This document shows positions 17,116-24,735 of a stretch of DNA of 64,000 nucleotides, in pieces; position 1 is the first letter of the stretch; every line of letters starts with the position of its first letter. The notes below the pieces were generated by a model. The model searched no databases. It was not told the origin of the DNA and worked only from the letters and a program-made list of their open reading frames with translations. The translations under genes and the position numbers were made by a program. The DNA comes from Lysobacter enzymogenes (GTDB lineage: Bacteria > Pseudomonadota > Gammaproteobacteria > Xanthomonadales > Xanthomonadaceae): NCBI RefSeq assembly GCF_900106525.1, contig NZ_FNOG01000004.1, positions 165,464 through 229,463 of the forward strand, given 5' to 3'.

Positions 17116-17409
17116 TCAGTTGAACACGGCCTGGTAGAGAAACCCCTCGCGCTCGCGCGCGACCGGGACCAGGAAGATGCCGACCTCGCCGATCGAGCCG
17201 TGGCGCATCATGTACATCTGCTGCGGGAACAGGAACGCCGAGCCATTGCGGAACAACAGCGAAAACGGCACCCGCGCCGCCATCGGCTGCGGCTGGGTGC
17301 TCAGCGCGCGCGCCTCGACCAGCACGAACGGCACTTCGCCGTCGTTGATCTGCGCGGCGTAGGTTTCGTTCACGTACGGAGCGAAGTGATCGAGCGTCAA
17401 CAGATCCAT
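17116..17409 (-). CDS. DUF6916-like small protein, convergent with the collar operon
   Basis: A 97-residue cytosolic-looking protein. The pattern LTLDHFAPYVNETY at the start, VPFSLLFRNG in the middle, YMMRHGSIGEVGIFLVPV and the final YQAVFN match the small DUF6916 family that I associate with tail-collar gene clusters. Function is unknown. The start at 17409 gives MDLLTLDHF; the longer upstream frame is arginine-rich and looks non-coding. It faces the collar operon across a REPIN. Confidence 0.72.
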   Translation of the reverse strand: MDLLTLDHFAPYVNETYAAQINDGEVPFVLVEARALSTQPQPMAARVPFSLLFRNGSAFLFPQQMYMMRHGSIGEVGIFLVPVAREREGFLYQAVFN

Positions 17410-18151
17410 CGATGCGGGCCTCCCCAAAGCCGAGGCCGCATCCTCCCCGCGACGGCGCGCGGATGCAAGCCCCGGCGAAGGCGGAGCTCGTCCGGCCGAC
17501 CGGCGGCGGCGCGCGCCGGGTCGCCCGATGCGTGAGCGGCGTCGCAGCGCTGCGCCGCAGCTCGGTAAACGGATCGGGCCCGCAGCCCGCGCAGCGCGGC
17601 CGCAACGGCGGCAACTGGCGCGAGGGCTGCAGGCCCGCTGCATTCGGATGTGTGCGGCTCTGCGCCCATCGTCCGGCCCCGACCGCCGCGCCGCGCCCAG
17701 AGCGGCGCGACGGCCGGAGCCGCCGATGTCGCGGGCGTCCCTGCCCGCTCGGCTTCCATCACTGACGAGGATGAAAGACGTCCTGTTCCCGGTGTCGCGT
17801 TGCGGCGCGGCGCGAACAGATCGCGATCGCGCGCAGAAAATGTCGGCCCGTACCGGCCGCGACGGCGCAGATCGATGCGTCTGCGCACGCCGCGGCCGGC
17901 CGATGCCAGGGGACTGCCGCCGTCGCCGCGCCCGGCGACGACTGCGCACGCGCCCGGCCGGGCCGTCACCACGACGAGACGGCCGGCGGAGCGTCCGCGC
18001 CAGCGCGCGAGGCGCCGGCGACGACGGCAGCGGCTCGCGCGCCTGGCGCCGGGAGCCGTCCCCTACCCCGCACCTGCGGGATCCTGCGGGCGCCGCCGCG
18101 CTGCGCGGCGACGCCGAAAACCCGAAGCGCCGCAGCGCGCTCGCGCGGCGC
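17410..18151. other. 742-bp gene-free GC-rich stretch
   Basis: Open frames exist on both strands but all are Arg/Ala/Pro-rich with no domain signature and mutually overlapping, which is typical of non-coding high-GC DNA. I see no RNA gene. Confidence 0.5.
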
Positions 18152-18718
18152 CTACAAAGCCGCGGCGGCCGTCGCCGGCAGGCTGCGCGCGCCGATCGCG
18201 GTCACCGCGACCACCGCCTCGGCGCTCGCGCCGCCGGCCTGCACCCGATAGGTGTAGGTGTCCACGCCGGCGAAGCCCGGATCCGGCCGGTAGGTCGCGC
18301 GATCGCGTTCGATCGTGACCCGCCCGTGGCGCGGCGCCTGGGCCAGGCTGTAGCGCAGCGGCGCGCCGCTGCCGACCGCGCCGCGCAGCACGATGGTCGA
18401 GTCCTTGCCGTCGACGCTGTGGGTGACCACATCGCCCGCGCGCAGCGGTTCGAAGCGGCGCAAGCGCGCCAGTTCGCGCGCGATCGGCGCCAGCGCCGCG
18501 TCGCGATCGCGCGGCATCAGCGCGCGCTGAAAACGCGCGCGGTCGGCGTCGCGTTCGGCCGCCTCCAGGCGCGCCTGCTCCGAGGCGGCCGAAACGACCT
18601 GACTGAGGGAAAGACCGAGCAGCCCATCCTTCGATTGCGGGGCACCGATCGCGCCCGCTCCCAGCGCCAACAGCGCCAGGCTCAACGCGAGGGGCCCCTG
18701 GATACTCTTGTACGGCAT
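18152..18718 (-). CDS. Small secreted protein with one Ig/cadherin-like module
   Basis: A 188-residue protein with a signal peptide ending near GAIGAPQS (residue about 26), a charged helical segment (about 40-90, rich in E/R/A), and a C-terminal module with PRHGRVTIERDRATYRPDPG and DTYTYRV. That module has the same layout as the Big_9/cadherin-like units of the giant autotransporter. AAGGAG 7 nt before the ATG fixes the start. No enzyme motif is visible. It may be a periplasmic or surface accessory. Confidence 0.75.
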   Translation of the reverse strand: MPYKSIQGPLALSLALLALGAGAIGAPQSKDGLLGLSLSQVVSAASEQARLEAAERDADRARFQRALMPRDRDAALAPIARELARLRRFEPLRAGDVVTHSVDGKDSTIVLRGAVGSGAPLRYSLAQAPRHGRVTIERDRATYRPDPGFAGVDTYTYRVQAGGASAEAVVAVTAIGARSLPATAAAAL

Positions 18719-19079
18719 GCCAACTCCTTCTGGTGGTGTCGAGTACGCAGACTCCGGACCGCGCATCCTTGCGCGCCGCGCCATCGCGAACGCGTTCCTG
18801 GCTGGGTCCGGACCCGTTCGCGAACGCCTGCCGCCAACGGGAAGACATCATCGCAATCGCACGTCGCACAGGCCGAGACCGGGCGCGAACGCGGTCGAAA
18901 AAAATGTGGTTGCGACGAGATTTTTTCGTCGCTCGCGTGACTGCGGATCGCGCCGTTTCGAAGTCGCTATCCAGGCGGCTTGCGCGCTGCATCGCCGCGT
19001 TCGCGCAAGCAAAGAAAAAGCCCGCCGAAGCGGGCTTTTTTGCAACACGGCGCAGCGGCGCTAACCGCTGCGCGCAGCC
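18719..19079. other. Intergenic region with bidirectional terminator
   Basis: It holds the promoter side of the small Ig-module gene, an AT-rich patch near 18899-18930 and a terminator at 19015-19041. No gene was seen. Confidence 0.5.
19015..19041. terminator. Bidirectional intrinsic terminator
   Basis: AAAAAGCCCGC-cgaa-GCGGGCTTTTTT forms a stem with A- and T-runs on both sides. It lies 39 bp past the stop codon of the leftward DUF1993 gene. Confidence 0.85.
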
Positions 19080-19589
19080 TCAGTACTGACCCATGAAATC
19101 GCGCTTGCCGATCTCCAGGCCGTTGCTGCGCAAGATCGCGTAAGCGGTGGTGGCGTGGAAGAAGAACTGCGGCAGGCCGTAACGCAGCAGATAGTCGTGG
19201 CCGCCGAAGCGGCGCTCCTTCGGCGTACCCGCGCGCAGCACGATCTCGCGCTCGGCCGCGCCTTCGAACAGCGCCGGTTCCAGGCCGTCGAGGAAGGTGC
19301 GGGTCTTGGCGATCAGCGCCTGCAGTTCCTCGAAGCTGCGCTCGCTGTCGTCGTAGACCGGCACTGGCACGTCGGCCAGGCGCGCGCCGATGCCCTTGGC
19401 GAAATCGCAGGCGATCTGCACCTGGCGCAGCAGCGGGAACATGTCGGGGAACAACCGCGCCTGCAGATAGGCGTCGGCGTCGATCTTGCGTTCGCTGGCG
19501 TGGGCTTCGGCGCGGGCGAGGATCGTGGCCAGGCTGCCGAGCAGCTGTTGCAGCACCGGGACGCTGGCGGAGTACATCGAAACGGTCAT
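19080..19589 (-). CDS. DUF1993 family protein
   Basis: A 169-residue protein matching the DUF1993 family: N-terminal SMYSASVPVLQQLLGSLATIL, central LFPDMFPLLRQVQIACDFAKG, and C-terminal FFFHATTAYAILRSNGLEIGKRDF. The family belongs to the four-helix DinB-like group. The spaced histidines (HDYLLRYG, FFHATTAYAILR) could bind a metal, but no activity is established. It is preceded on the same strand by soxR, but a REP cluster of about 170 bp lies between them, so an operon is doubtful. Confidence 0.85.
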   Translation of the reverse strand: MTVSMYSASVPVLQQLLGSLATILARAEAHASERKIDADAYLQARLFPDMFPLLRQVQIACDFAKGIGARLADVPVPVYDDSERSFEELQALIAKTRTFLDGLEPALFEGAAEREIVLRAGTPKERRFGGHDYLLRYGLPQFFFHATTAYAILRSNGLEIGKRDFMGQY

Positions 19590-19650
19590 GGCGGAACCGA
19601 GGTGGGGGACAAGCGCCTATGGTACGGGGTGCGCGGCCGGCGGGCACAAA

Positions 19651-19818
19651 AGCGTCGGGCCTGAAGGCCCTCCCACAACAGCCGAAGCCCTCTGGCTTGA
19701 AGGCCTTGCCACAACTGCCGAAGCGTTTGGGCTTGAAGGCCTTGCCACCAAAGCCGAGGCCGCCGCGCAAGCGCGCGCGATTCAGGCCGCTGTTGTGGGA
19801 GGGCCTTCAGGCCCGACG
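19651..19818. repeat. Degenerate REP cluster of the GTGGGAGGGCC family
   Basis: Three tandem, progressively diverged units of about 36-37 bp (TGAAGGCCCTCCCACAACA type, then TTGAAGGCCTTGCCACAACT twice) are closed by an inverted GTGGGAGGGCCTTCAGGCCC at 19795-19814. It lies between the DUF1993 gene and soxR. Confidence 0.75.
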
Positions 19819-19843
19819 CTTTGCGCTCGGCTCGCCGCCGACT

Positions 19844-20332
19844 TCACTCCCGCGTCCGCTTCCCGCCGCGCTTGCCGCGGCTCTCGCGCAGCGCCGTCGC
19901 CCAACGCTGCGCGCCGGTGCCCTGGTCGCCCAGCGCGTCTTCGGGATTGGCCAACCGGCAACGATCCAGCGACAAACAGCCGCAGCCGATGCACTGATCC
20001 AGGGTGTCGCGCATCAAGGTCAGGTGGGCGATGCGCTGCTCCAGCTCGTCCTTCCACGCCGCCGACAGCCGGGTCCAGTCGGCGCGGGTCGGCACGCGCG
20101 AATCGGGCAGCGTGTCCAGCGCTTCGCGGATCGTCGCCAGCGGCATGCCGACGCGCTGGGCGACCCGGATCACCGCGATCCGGCGCAAGGTGTCGCGGCT
20201 GTAGCGGCGCTGGTTGCCGGCCGTGCGCACGCTGTGGATCAGGCCCTTGGCCTCGTAGAAATGCAACGCCGAAACCGCCACGCCGGAGCGCTCGGCCACC
20301 TGCCCCACGCTCAATTCCATCGCCACGCTCAT
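19844..20332 (-). CDS. soxR: Redox-sensitive transcriptional regulator SoxR
   Basis: A 162-residue MerR-family activator. The N-terminal winged helix-turn-helix (residues 6-75, VGQVAERSGVAVSALHFYE) and a dimerisation helix precede the [2Fe-2S] ligand set C114-x2-C117-x-C119-x5-C125 (CIGCGCLSLDRC), diagnostic for SoxR. The cluster senses redox-active compounds by oxidation. The start at 20332 (MSVAMEL) is chosen; ATG 20320 is also possible. A SoxR box lies 80 bp upstream in a divergent promoter, facing an oxidoreductase gene, which is the usual non-enteric arrangement in which SoxR acts directly without SoxS. Confidence 0.95.
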   Translation of the reverse strand: MSVAMELSVGQVAERSGVAVSALHFYEAKGLIHSVRTAGNQRRYSRDTLRRIAVIRVAQRVGMPLATIREALDTLPDSRVPTRADWTRLSAAWKDELEQRIAHLTLMRDTLDQCIGCGCLSLDRCRLANPEDALGDQGTGAQRWATALRESRGKRGGKRTRE

Positions 20333-20407
20333 GCCTCGTCTCGCTTCGGGCCCTGGGGTGCGGCGATACGCCGCGCGAACTTTCGCGCACAAACCGCTCG
20401 CGACCTC

Positions 20408-20438
20408 TTGACCTCAACTTAAGTCCAGGTTCTATGCT
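20408..20438 (+). promoter_or_regulatory. SoxR-dependent promoter with SoxR box
   Basis: A -35 TTGACC (20408-20413) and a -10 TATGCT (20433-20438) are separated by 19 bp, the over-long spacer typical of MerR/SoxR-activated promoters. Within the spacer region lies CCTCAACTTAAGTCCAGG (20412-20429), a near-palindrome close to the enteric SoxR site CCTCAAGTTAACTTGAGG. It drives the oxidoreductase gene starting at 20467. Confidence 0.9.
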
Positions 20439-20466
20439 GCGCTTCGTCTCTTCAAGGCGTCAAGTC

Positions 20467-21462
20467 ATGGCCTCGCAGCGCAGCGGCATGCCCGCGAACG
20501 ATTCCCCGCCACCCTCCCCCCGGGTCAAGGCGGTCGTGTTCGACCGCTACGGCGCGGCCGAAGTGCTGCGCGCGATCGACCTGCCGATGCCGCAGGCCGG
20601 CCCCGGCGAAATCCGCGTGCGGGTGCGCGCGGCCGGGGTGCGGCCCAGCGACATCGCCTTGCGCAGCGGCTTGAGCGCGCGCGCCCAAGGCGGCGCGCGC
20701 GCGCGCTTTCCGCACCGACTCGGCAACGAATTCGCCGGCGTGGTCGACCAGATCGGCGCCGGCGTCGCCGAGTTCGCCGTCGGCGACGAAGTGATGGGCT
20801 GGGCCGCGGCGATGAGCTACGCCGAAGCGCTGACCGTGCCGGCCACCCAGGCCGTGCACAAGCCGCACACCATGACCTGGGCGGTGGCCGGCGCGCTGCC
20901 GTCGACCGGCCAGACCGCGCACGCCGCGCTGCGCCAGCTCGGCGTCGGCGCCGGCCAGACCGTGCTGATCCACGGCGCCGCCGGCGCGCTGGGCTGCGTG
21001 GCGGTGCAGTTGGCGGTGGCCTGGGGCGCGCGCGTGATCGGCACCGCCGCCGCAGCCGACCACGACTATCTGCGCAGCCTCGGCGCGCAGCCAGTGAACG
21101 ACGACAACACCGGCGTCGAACAGGTACGGGCGTTGGCGCCGCACGGCGTGGACGCGCTGTTCGATGCCTGCGGCCAGGACGATTTCGCGCCGTGGCTGGC
21201 GCTGGCCGCACCGCAGCGCGCGCTAAGCCTGTCGCCCCGCTACGGCCTGGCCGAACTGCGCAGCGCGCGCAGCCGCGAGCGCCTGGCCGAACTGGTGACG
21301 ATGCACCAGCGCCACGGCCTGCTGGTGCCGGTGCGCGAGATGTTCCCGCTGACCCGCGCCGCCGAAGCGCACCGCGCGGTCGAGCGCGGCCCGGCGCGCG
21401 GCAGGGTGGTGTTGATGGTCTACGAAGCCATGCCGCTGGCGCTGCTGAGGCTCAGCGCGTGA
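20467..21462 (+). CDS. Zinc-type alcohol dehydrogenase-like quinone oxidoreductase (SoxR target)
   Basis: A 331-residue medium-chain dehydrogenase/reductase of the quinone-oxidoreductase type: N-terminal GroES-like domain (about 15-130, with AGVRPSDIALR and GNEFAGVV) and a Rossmann domain with the NADPH loop HGAAGALGCVAVQLA. It lacks the catalytic zinc cysteine, as expected for QOR enzymes. It sits 29 bp downstream of the -10 of a SoxR promoter, so it is probably induced by redox-cycling agents and reduces quinone-like compounds. The ATG at 20467 fits the promoter position. A second in-frame ATG lies 21 bp later. Confidence 0.88.
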   Translation: MASQRSGMPANDSPPPSPRVKAVVFDRYGAAEVLRAIDLPMPQAGPGEIRVRVRAAGVRPSDIALRSGLSARAQGGARARFPHRLGNEFAGVVDQIGAGVAEFAVGDEVMGWAAAMSYAEALTVPATQAVHKPHTMTWAVAGALPSTGQTAHAALRQLGVGAGQTVLIHGAAGALGCVAVQLAVAWGARVIGTAAAADHDYLRSLGAQPVNDDNTGVEQVRALAPHGVDALFDACGQDDFAPWLALAAPQRALSLSPRYGLAELRSARSRERLAELVTMHQRHGLLVPVREMFPLTRAAEAHRAVERGPARGRVVLMVYEAMPLALLRLSA

Positions 21463-21779
21463 GCGAACGCAACAGCGACCCGGCGCAGCCGCACGCGCGG
21501 ACGTTGTCGGGAGAGCCTTCGGAACCGATGGGCCATGTGATCGGGTCGCAGGGCGACGGCGCCGAAGGTTCTCCCCACAATCTCCGCGACGCGCCGCCTG
21601 GCGCGGACGTTTCCATCCCGGTCCCCGACGAACCCATGCTGGCGCAGCGGAGCGGATCGGCCGGGGTGGGAGCGTCCGTGCGAGGCGGTGCCGGCGAACA
21701 GTTGGCGAACCCGGCGCGCAGCGTCGACACTGCGCTGCCTCACGCCGAAGAAGACGCCGGGCCCGCAGGCCCCGCCGCG
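21463..21779. other. 317-bp gap or N-terminal extension of the MFS gene
   Basis: The MFS frame stays open through this stretch, but the translation is low-complexity and polar and contains an inverted repeat, so I treat it as intergenic. A GTG at 21459 overlapping the oxidoreductase stop would be the alternative start. Confidence 0.5.
21504..21580. repeat. Diverged REPIN-like inverted repeat
   Basis: Left arm TTGTCGGGAGAGCCTTCGG and the inverse of the right arm TTGTGGGGAGAACCTTCGG differ at two positions, with 39 bp between. It looks like a sub-family of the GTGGGAGGGCC hairpins. Confidence 0.65.
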
Positions 21780-23141
21780 ATGTCCATGCAAGAAGAAAGC
21801 CTGTTCGCGCCGCGCTACCGCGGCCTCACCGCCGGCGCGGTCGCGCTGGTGGCCCTGGTCGGGTTCGAAGCCTTGGCGGTGACCACCGCGATGCCGACCG
21901 TGGCGCGCGCGCTCGACGGCCTGCCGCTGTACGCGCTGGCCTTCGCCGGCACCCTCGCCGCGAGCGTGGTCGGCATGGTCGCGGCCGGGCCCTGGGCCGA
22001 TGCGCGCGGCCCGGTCGCGCCGCTGCGCCACGGCATCGCCTGGTTCGCGCTCGGCCTGATCGTGGCCGGGCTGGCGCCGGCGATGGGCTGGCTGGTCGCC
22101 GGACGGGTGATCCAGGGCTTCGGCGGCGGCCTGATCTCGGTGGCGCTGTACGTGGTGGTCGGGCGGGTCTATCCGCCGGCGCTGCGGGTCAAGATCTTCG
22201 CCGCGTTCGCCGCGGCCTGGGTGCTGCCGGCGGTGATCGGCCCGGCGATCAGCGGCGCCATCGTCGAGCACGTCGGCTGGCGCTGGGTGTTCCTGGCGGT
22301 GCCGGCGGTGGCCGCGCTGGCCGCGTGCTGGGTGCTGCCGGCGCTGCGCGGCCTGGGCCCGGTCGCGCAGGCCGAACCGCCTCGCCCCGGCGAGGCGCTG
22401 CGGCTGCCGTGGGCGCTGCTCGCCACTGCCAGCCTGCTGGCCCTGCACTACGGCGGGCAACAGCGCGGCTGGAGCGCGCTGGCGTGGCTGCTGCCGGCAG
22501 CCGTGGCGTTGTTGCTGGCTGCCTCGCGGCTGTTGCCGGCCGGTGCGCTGCGCGCCGCGCGCGGCCTGCCCACCGTGGTCTCGCTGCGCGGCATCGCCGC
22601 CGGCTCCTACTTCCTCACCGAGGCCTACATCCCGCTGCTGCTGTCGTCCGAGCGCGGCCTGTCGCCGACCTGGGCCGGCGCGGTGCTGACCCTCGGCGCG
22701 ATCGGCTGGTCCACCGGTTCGTGGCTGCGCGGCCGCAGCGCCCACGCGCAGCGGCCGTGGCGCTACCTGCAGGCCGGCATGGCGATGATCGCGCTGGGCA
22801 TCGCGGCGGTGGCGGCGCTGGCGCTGCTGGATGCGCCGATCTGGTTCGGCATCGGCGGCTGGATCGTGTCGGGGCTGGGCATGGGCCTGATTTACCCGAC
22901 CCTGTCGGTGCTGATGCTGGAACTCTCGCCGCCGCAGGAACAGGGACGCAATTCCTCGGCGCTGCATCTGGGCGATGCGATCTACACCGCCGCCGCGCTG
23001 GCCGCGGGCGGCTCGCTGTTCGCGGCGCTGCTGACGCGCTCGCACGCGCTGGCCTATGCCTGCGGGTTCGCGATCGCGTTCGCGCTGGCGCTGGTCGGGC
23101 TGGCGCTGGCGGCGCGGGTGCGGGTCGCGCCGGCGGCTTGA
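21780..23141 (+). CDS. MFS multidrug-type exporter
   Basis: A 453-residue inner-membrane transporter of the major facilitator superfamily, DHA2-like. About 12 or more hydrophobic segments are visible, with the motif-A region GPWADARGPVAPLRHG after TM2 and the motif-C-like GPAISGAIVEHVGWRW after TM5. The chosen start gives MSMQEESLFAPRYRG directly before TM1. It lies downstream of the SoxR-controlled oxidoreductase on the same strand, so it may be coinduced to export redox-active or toxic compounds. That link is an inference. Confidence 0.83.
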   Translation: MSMQEESLFAPRYRGLTAGAVALVALVGFEALAVTTAMPTVARALDGLPLYALAFAGTLAASVVGMVAAGPWADARGPVAPLRHGIAWFALGLIVAGLAPAMGWLVAGRVIQGFGGGLISVALYVVVGRVYPPALRVKIFAAFAAAWVLPAVIGPAISGAIVEHVGWRWVFLAVPAVAALAACWVLPALRGLGPVAQAEPPRPGEALRLPWALLATASLLALHYGGQQRGWSALAWLLPAAVALLLAASRLLPAGALRAARGLPTVVSLRGIAAGSYFLTEAYIPLLLSSERGLSPTWAGAVLTLGAIGWSTGSWLRGRSAHAQRPWRYLQAGMAMIALGIAAVAALALLDAPIWFGIGGWIVSGLGMGLIYPTLSVLMLELSPPQEQGRNSSALHLGDAIYTAAALAAGGSLFAALLTRSHALAYACGFAIAFALALVGLALAARVRVAPAA

Positions 23142-23150
23142 AGATCGGTT

Positions 23151-23233
23151 GTGGGAGGGCCTTCAGGCCCGATGCTCTTGTTTCAGGTCGCTGCGATCTG
23201 AGCGAAAGGCATCGGGCCTGAAGGCCCTCCCAC
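23151..23233. repeat. REPIN of the GTGGGAGGGCC family
   Basis: GTGGGAGGGCCTTCAGGCCC opens at 23151 and its exact inverse closes at 23233, with about 40 bp between. It lies in the convergent gap between the MFS and glycosyltransferase genes. Confidence 0.88.
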
Positions 23234-23266
23234 AACAACAGCCAAGGCCAGCACGAAGGCCGAAGC

Positions 23267-24484
23267 TCAGCGCGCCGTCTGCGCCTGCGTCCCGGCCGCG
23301 GCGAGCTTGCGCGGCGCCGCCTGCGCCAGGCTCTGGTACAGCGCCACCACCTGCTCCATCAGGCCCTGCGTGCTCCAGCCGCGCGCGTCCTGCGGCCCGG
23401 CGGCGGACAACTGCGCGCGCAGTTCCGGCGAGCGCAGCACCTGCGCCACGTGCGCGGCGAAGTCCTCGATGTTTTCCTCGCTGATCACCGCGCTGCGCGC
23501 ATCGCGCAGCACCGTCGCGGTGCCCATCACCGCGGTGGAGACGATCGGCACGCCCAGCGCCATGGCCTCGATCAGCACCAGACCCTGGGTCTCGGTCGGC
23601 GAGGCGAACACGAAGGCGTCGCCGGCTCGGTAGGCGTCGAGCAGGGTCGTGCGCCGGTCGAGGTTGCCGAAGAAGCGCACGTTGGCGTCCAGGCCGTACT
23701 CCTTCGACAAACGCTTGAGCCGCTCAGCGTCCGGGCCTTCGCCGGCGATGATGAACATCAGATCGGGGAAGTCCACGACCAGCCGGCGCGCCACCTGCAG
23801 CAGGAAGGCGATGTTCTTCTCCACCGCCAACCGGCTGACCGTCACCAGGGTCGGCCGCGCCGCATCGATGCCGTGCTCGGCGCGGAAGCGCGCACCGTCG
23901 CCGTGGGCGAACTCGCTCAGGTCGATGCCGGTCGGCAGCACGGTCGAGGGCGTGCTGATGCCGTAGCGGTCCAGCACCTCGACCATCTGCGCGGTCGGCA
24001 CGATCAGGTGATCGACGCCGTGGCAGAGCATGCGCGAGAGCCGCCGCGCCACCAGCCGCAGCAGCCCCACCGGCGCCCAGGGCAGGTAGTGGCCGATGTA
24101 TTCCTCGAAATAGGTGTGATAGGTCTCCACCGTCGGCCGGCCGGTCAGTTCGGCCAGGCTCACCCCCAGGCGGTGGGCTCGAAACGGGGTATGAATATGG
24201 ATCACGTCCCAGTGCCGCTGGGCCAGTTGCGGCAGCAGCCGGCGCGCTTCGGGGGCGCGGATCAGGCGGTCTTCGGGATCGAAGAAGATCACCCTTGCCG
24301 GCAGCCGCAGGATTTCGAACTCGTCGCTGTGGTGCAGTTCCTGGCCGCTGCCGGGGCCGTAGTCCGGCGCCACCAGGGTGACCGCGTGGCCCATGCGCGC
24401 CAGCGACTGGGCGAAGGTGCGGATCGAGGTCGACACCCCGTTGACCCGCGGGAAGTACACGTCCGAGAGCATCAGGATGTTCAT
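23267..24484 (-). CDS. GT4-family glycosyltransferase
   Basis: A 405-residue GT-B fold retaining glycosyltransferase. The N-terminal domain opens with MLSDVYFPRVNGVSTSIRTF, the typical acceptor-side loop of GT4 enzymes, and contains HIHTPFRAHRLG and the YHTYFEEY segment. The C-terminal sugar-nucleotide domain has VSRLAVEKN, IAGEGPD and the EX7E motif ETQGLVLIE. The segments closely resemble those of glycolipid/mannosyl transferases, but donor and acceptor cannot be told. It is divergent from the PLD-family gene. Confidence 0.88.
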   Translation of the reverse strand: MNILMLSDVYFPRVNGVSTSIRTFAQSLARMGHAVTLVAPDYGPGSGQELHHSDEFEILRLPARVIFFDPEDRLIRAPEARRLLPQLAQRHWDVIHIHTPFRAHRLGVSLAELTGRPTVETYHTYFEEYIGHYLPWAPVGLLRLVARRLSRMLCHGVDHLIVPTAQMVEVLDRYGISTPSTVLPTGIDLSEFAHGDGARFRAEHGIDAARPTLVTVSRLAVEKNIAFLLQVARRLVVDFPDLMFIIAGEGPDAERLKRLSKEYGLDANVRFFGNLDRRTTLLDAYRAGDAFVFASPTETQGLVLIEAMALGVPIVSTAVMGTATVLRDARSAVISEENIEDFAAHVAQVLRSPELRAQLSAAGPQDARGWSTQGLMEQVVALYQSLAQAAPRKLAAAGTQAQTAR

Positions 24485-24613
24485 CCTGCCAGCCTAGAGA
24501 GCGTGGATGACCGATTTGTGTCCTGGGGCGCCCTCAGCCCAACCTGCACCCCGGCCCGAACGCAGAGCGTTCGGGCGTTCGGCGCTGCGCGAGCCGATGG
24601 CTCGCAAGCGCAG

Positions 24614-24653
24614 CCCCTCACCCCGCCTGCGGGAGAGGGGTTGGGGTGAGGGG
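24614..24653. repeat. Dispersed CCCCTCACCCC hairpin
   Basis: CCCCTCACCCC and GGGGTGAGGGG are exact inverses around an 18-bp GC-rich centre. This resembles a dispersed element widespread in xanthomonads and pseudomonads. It lies in the divergent gap between the glycosyltransferase and PLD genes. Confidence 0.65.
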
Positions 24654-24735
24654 CCCGCCACGCCCCGCAAACCCGCAAGGTTGCACAACCCGCCCGCTGT
24701 CCCGACCATGGCTAACCGCCCAGTCCGCAGTACCG

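Noticed and set aside
14630-17409. Interpretation as a prophage tail region
   Set aside because: No sheath, tube, baseplate, terminase or lysis gene accompanies the collar proteins. It is more likely a chromosomal MdpB-type cluster.
17410-18151. Several open frames in the gap beside the DUF6916-like gene
   Set aside because: Mutually overlapping on both strands, Arg/Ala/Pro-rich, no ribosome-binding sites or domains.
21192-21779. A longer N-terminus for the MFS transporter (or GTG start at 21459)
   Set aside because: The extra residues are polar and low-complexity and contain an inverted repeat. Part of the frame overlaps the oxidoreductase. Not fully excluded.
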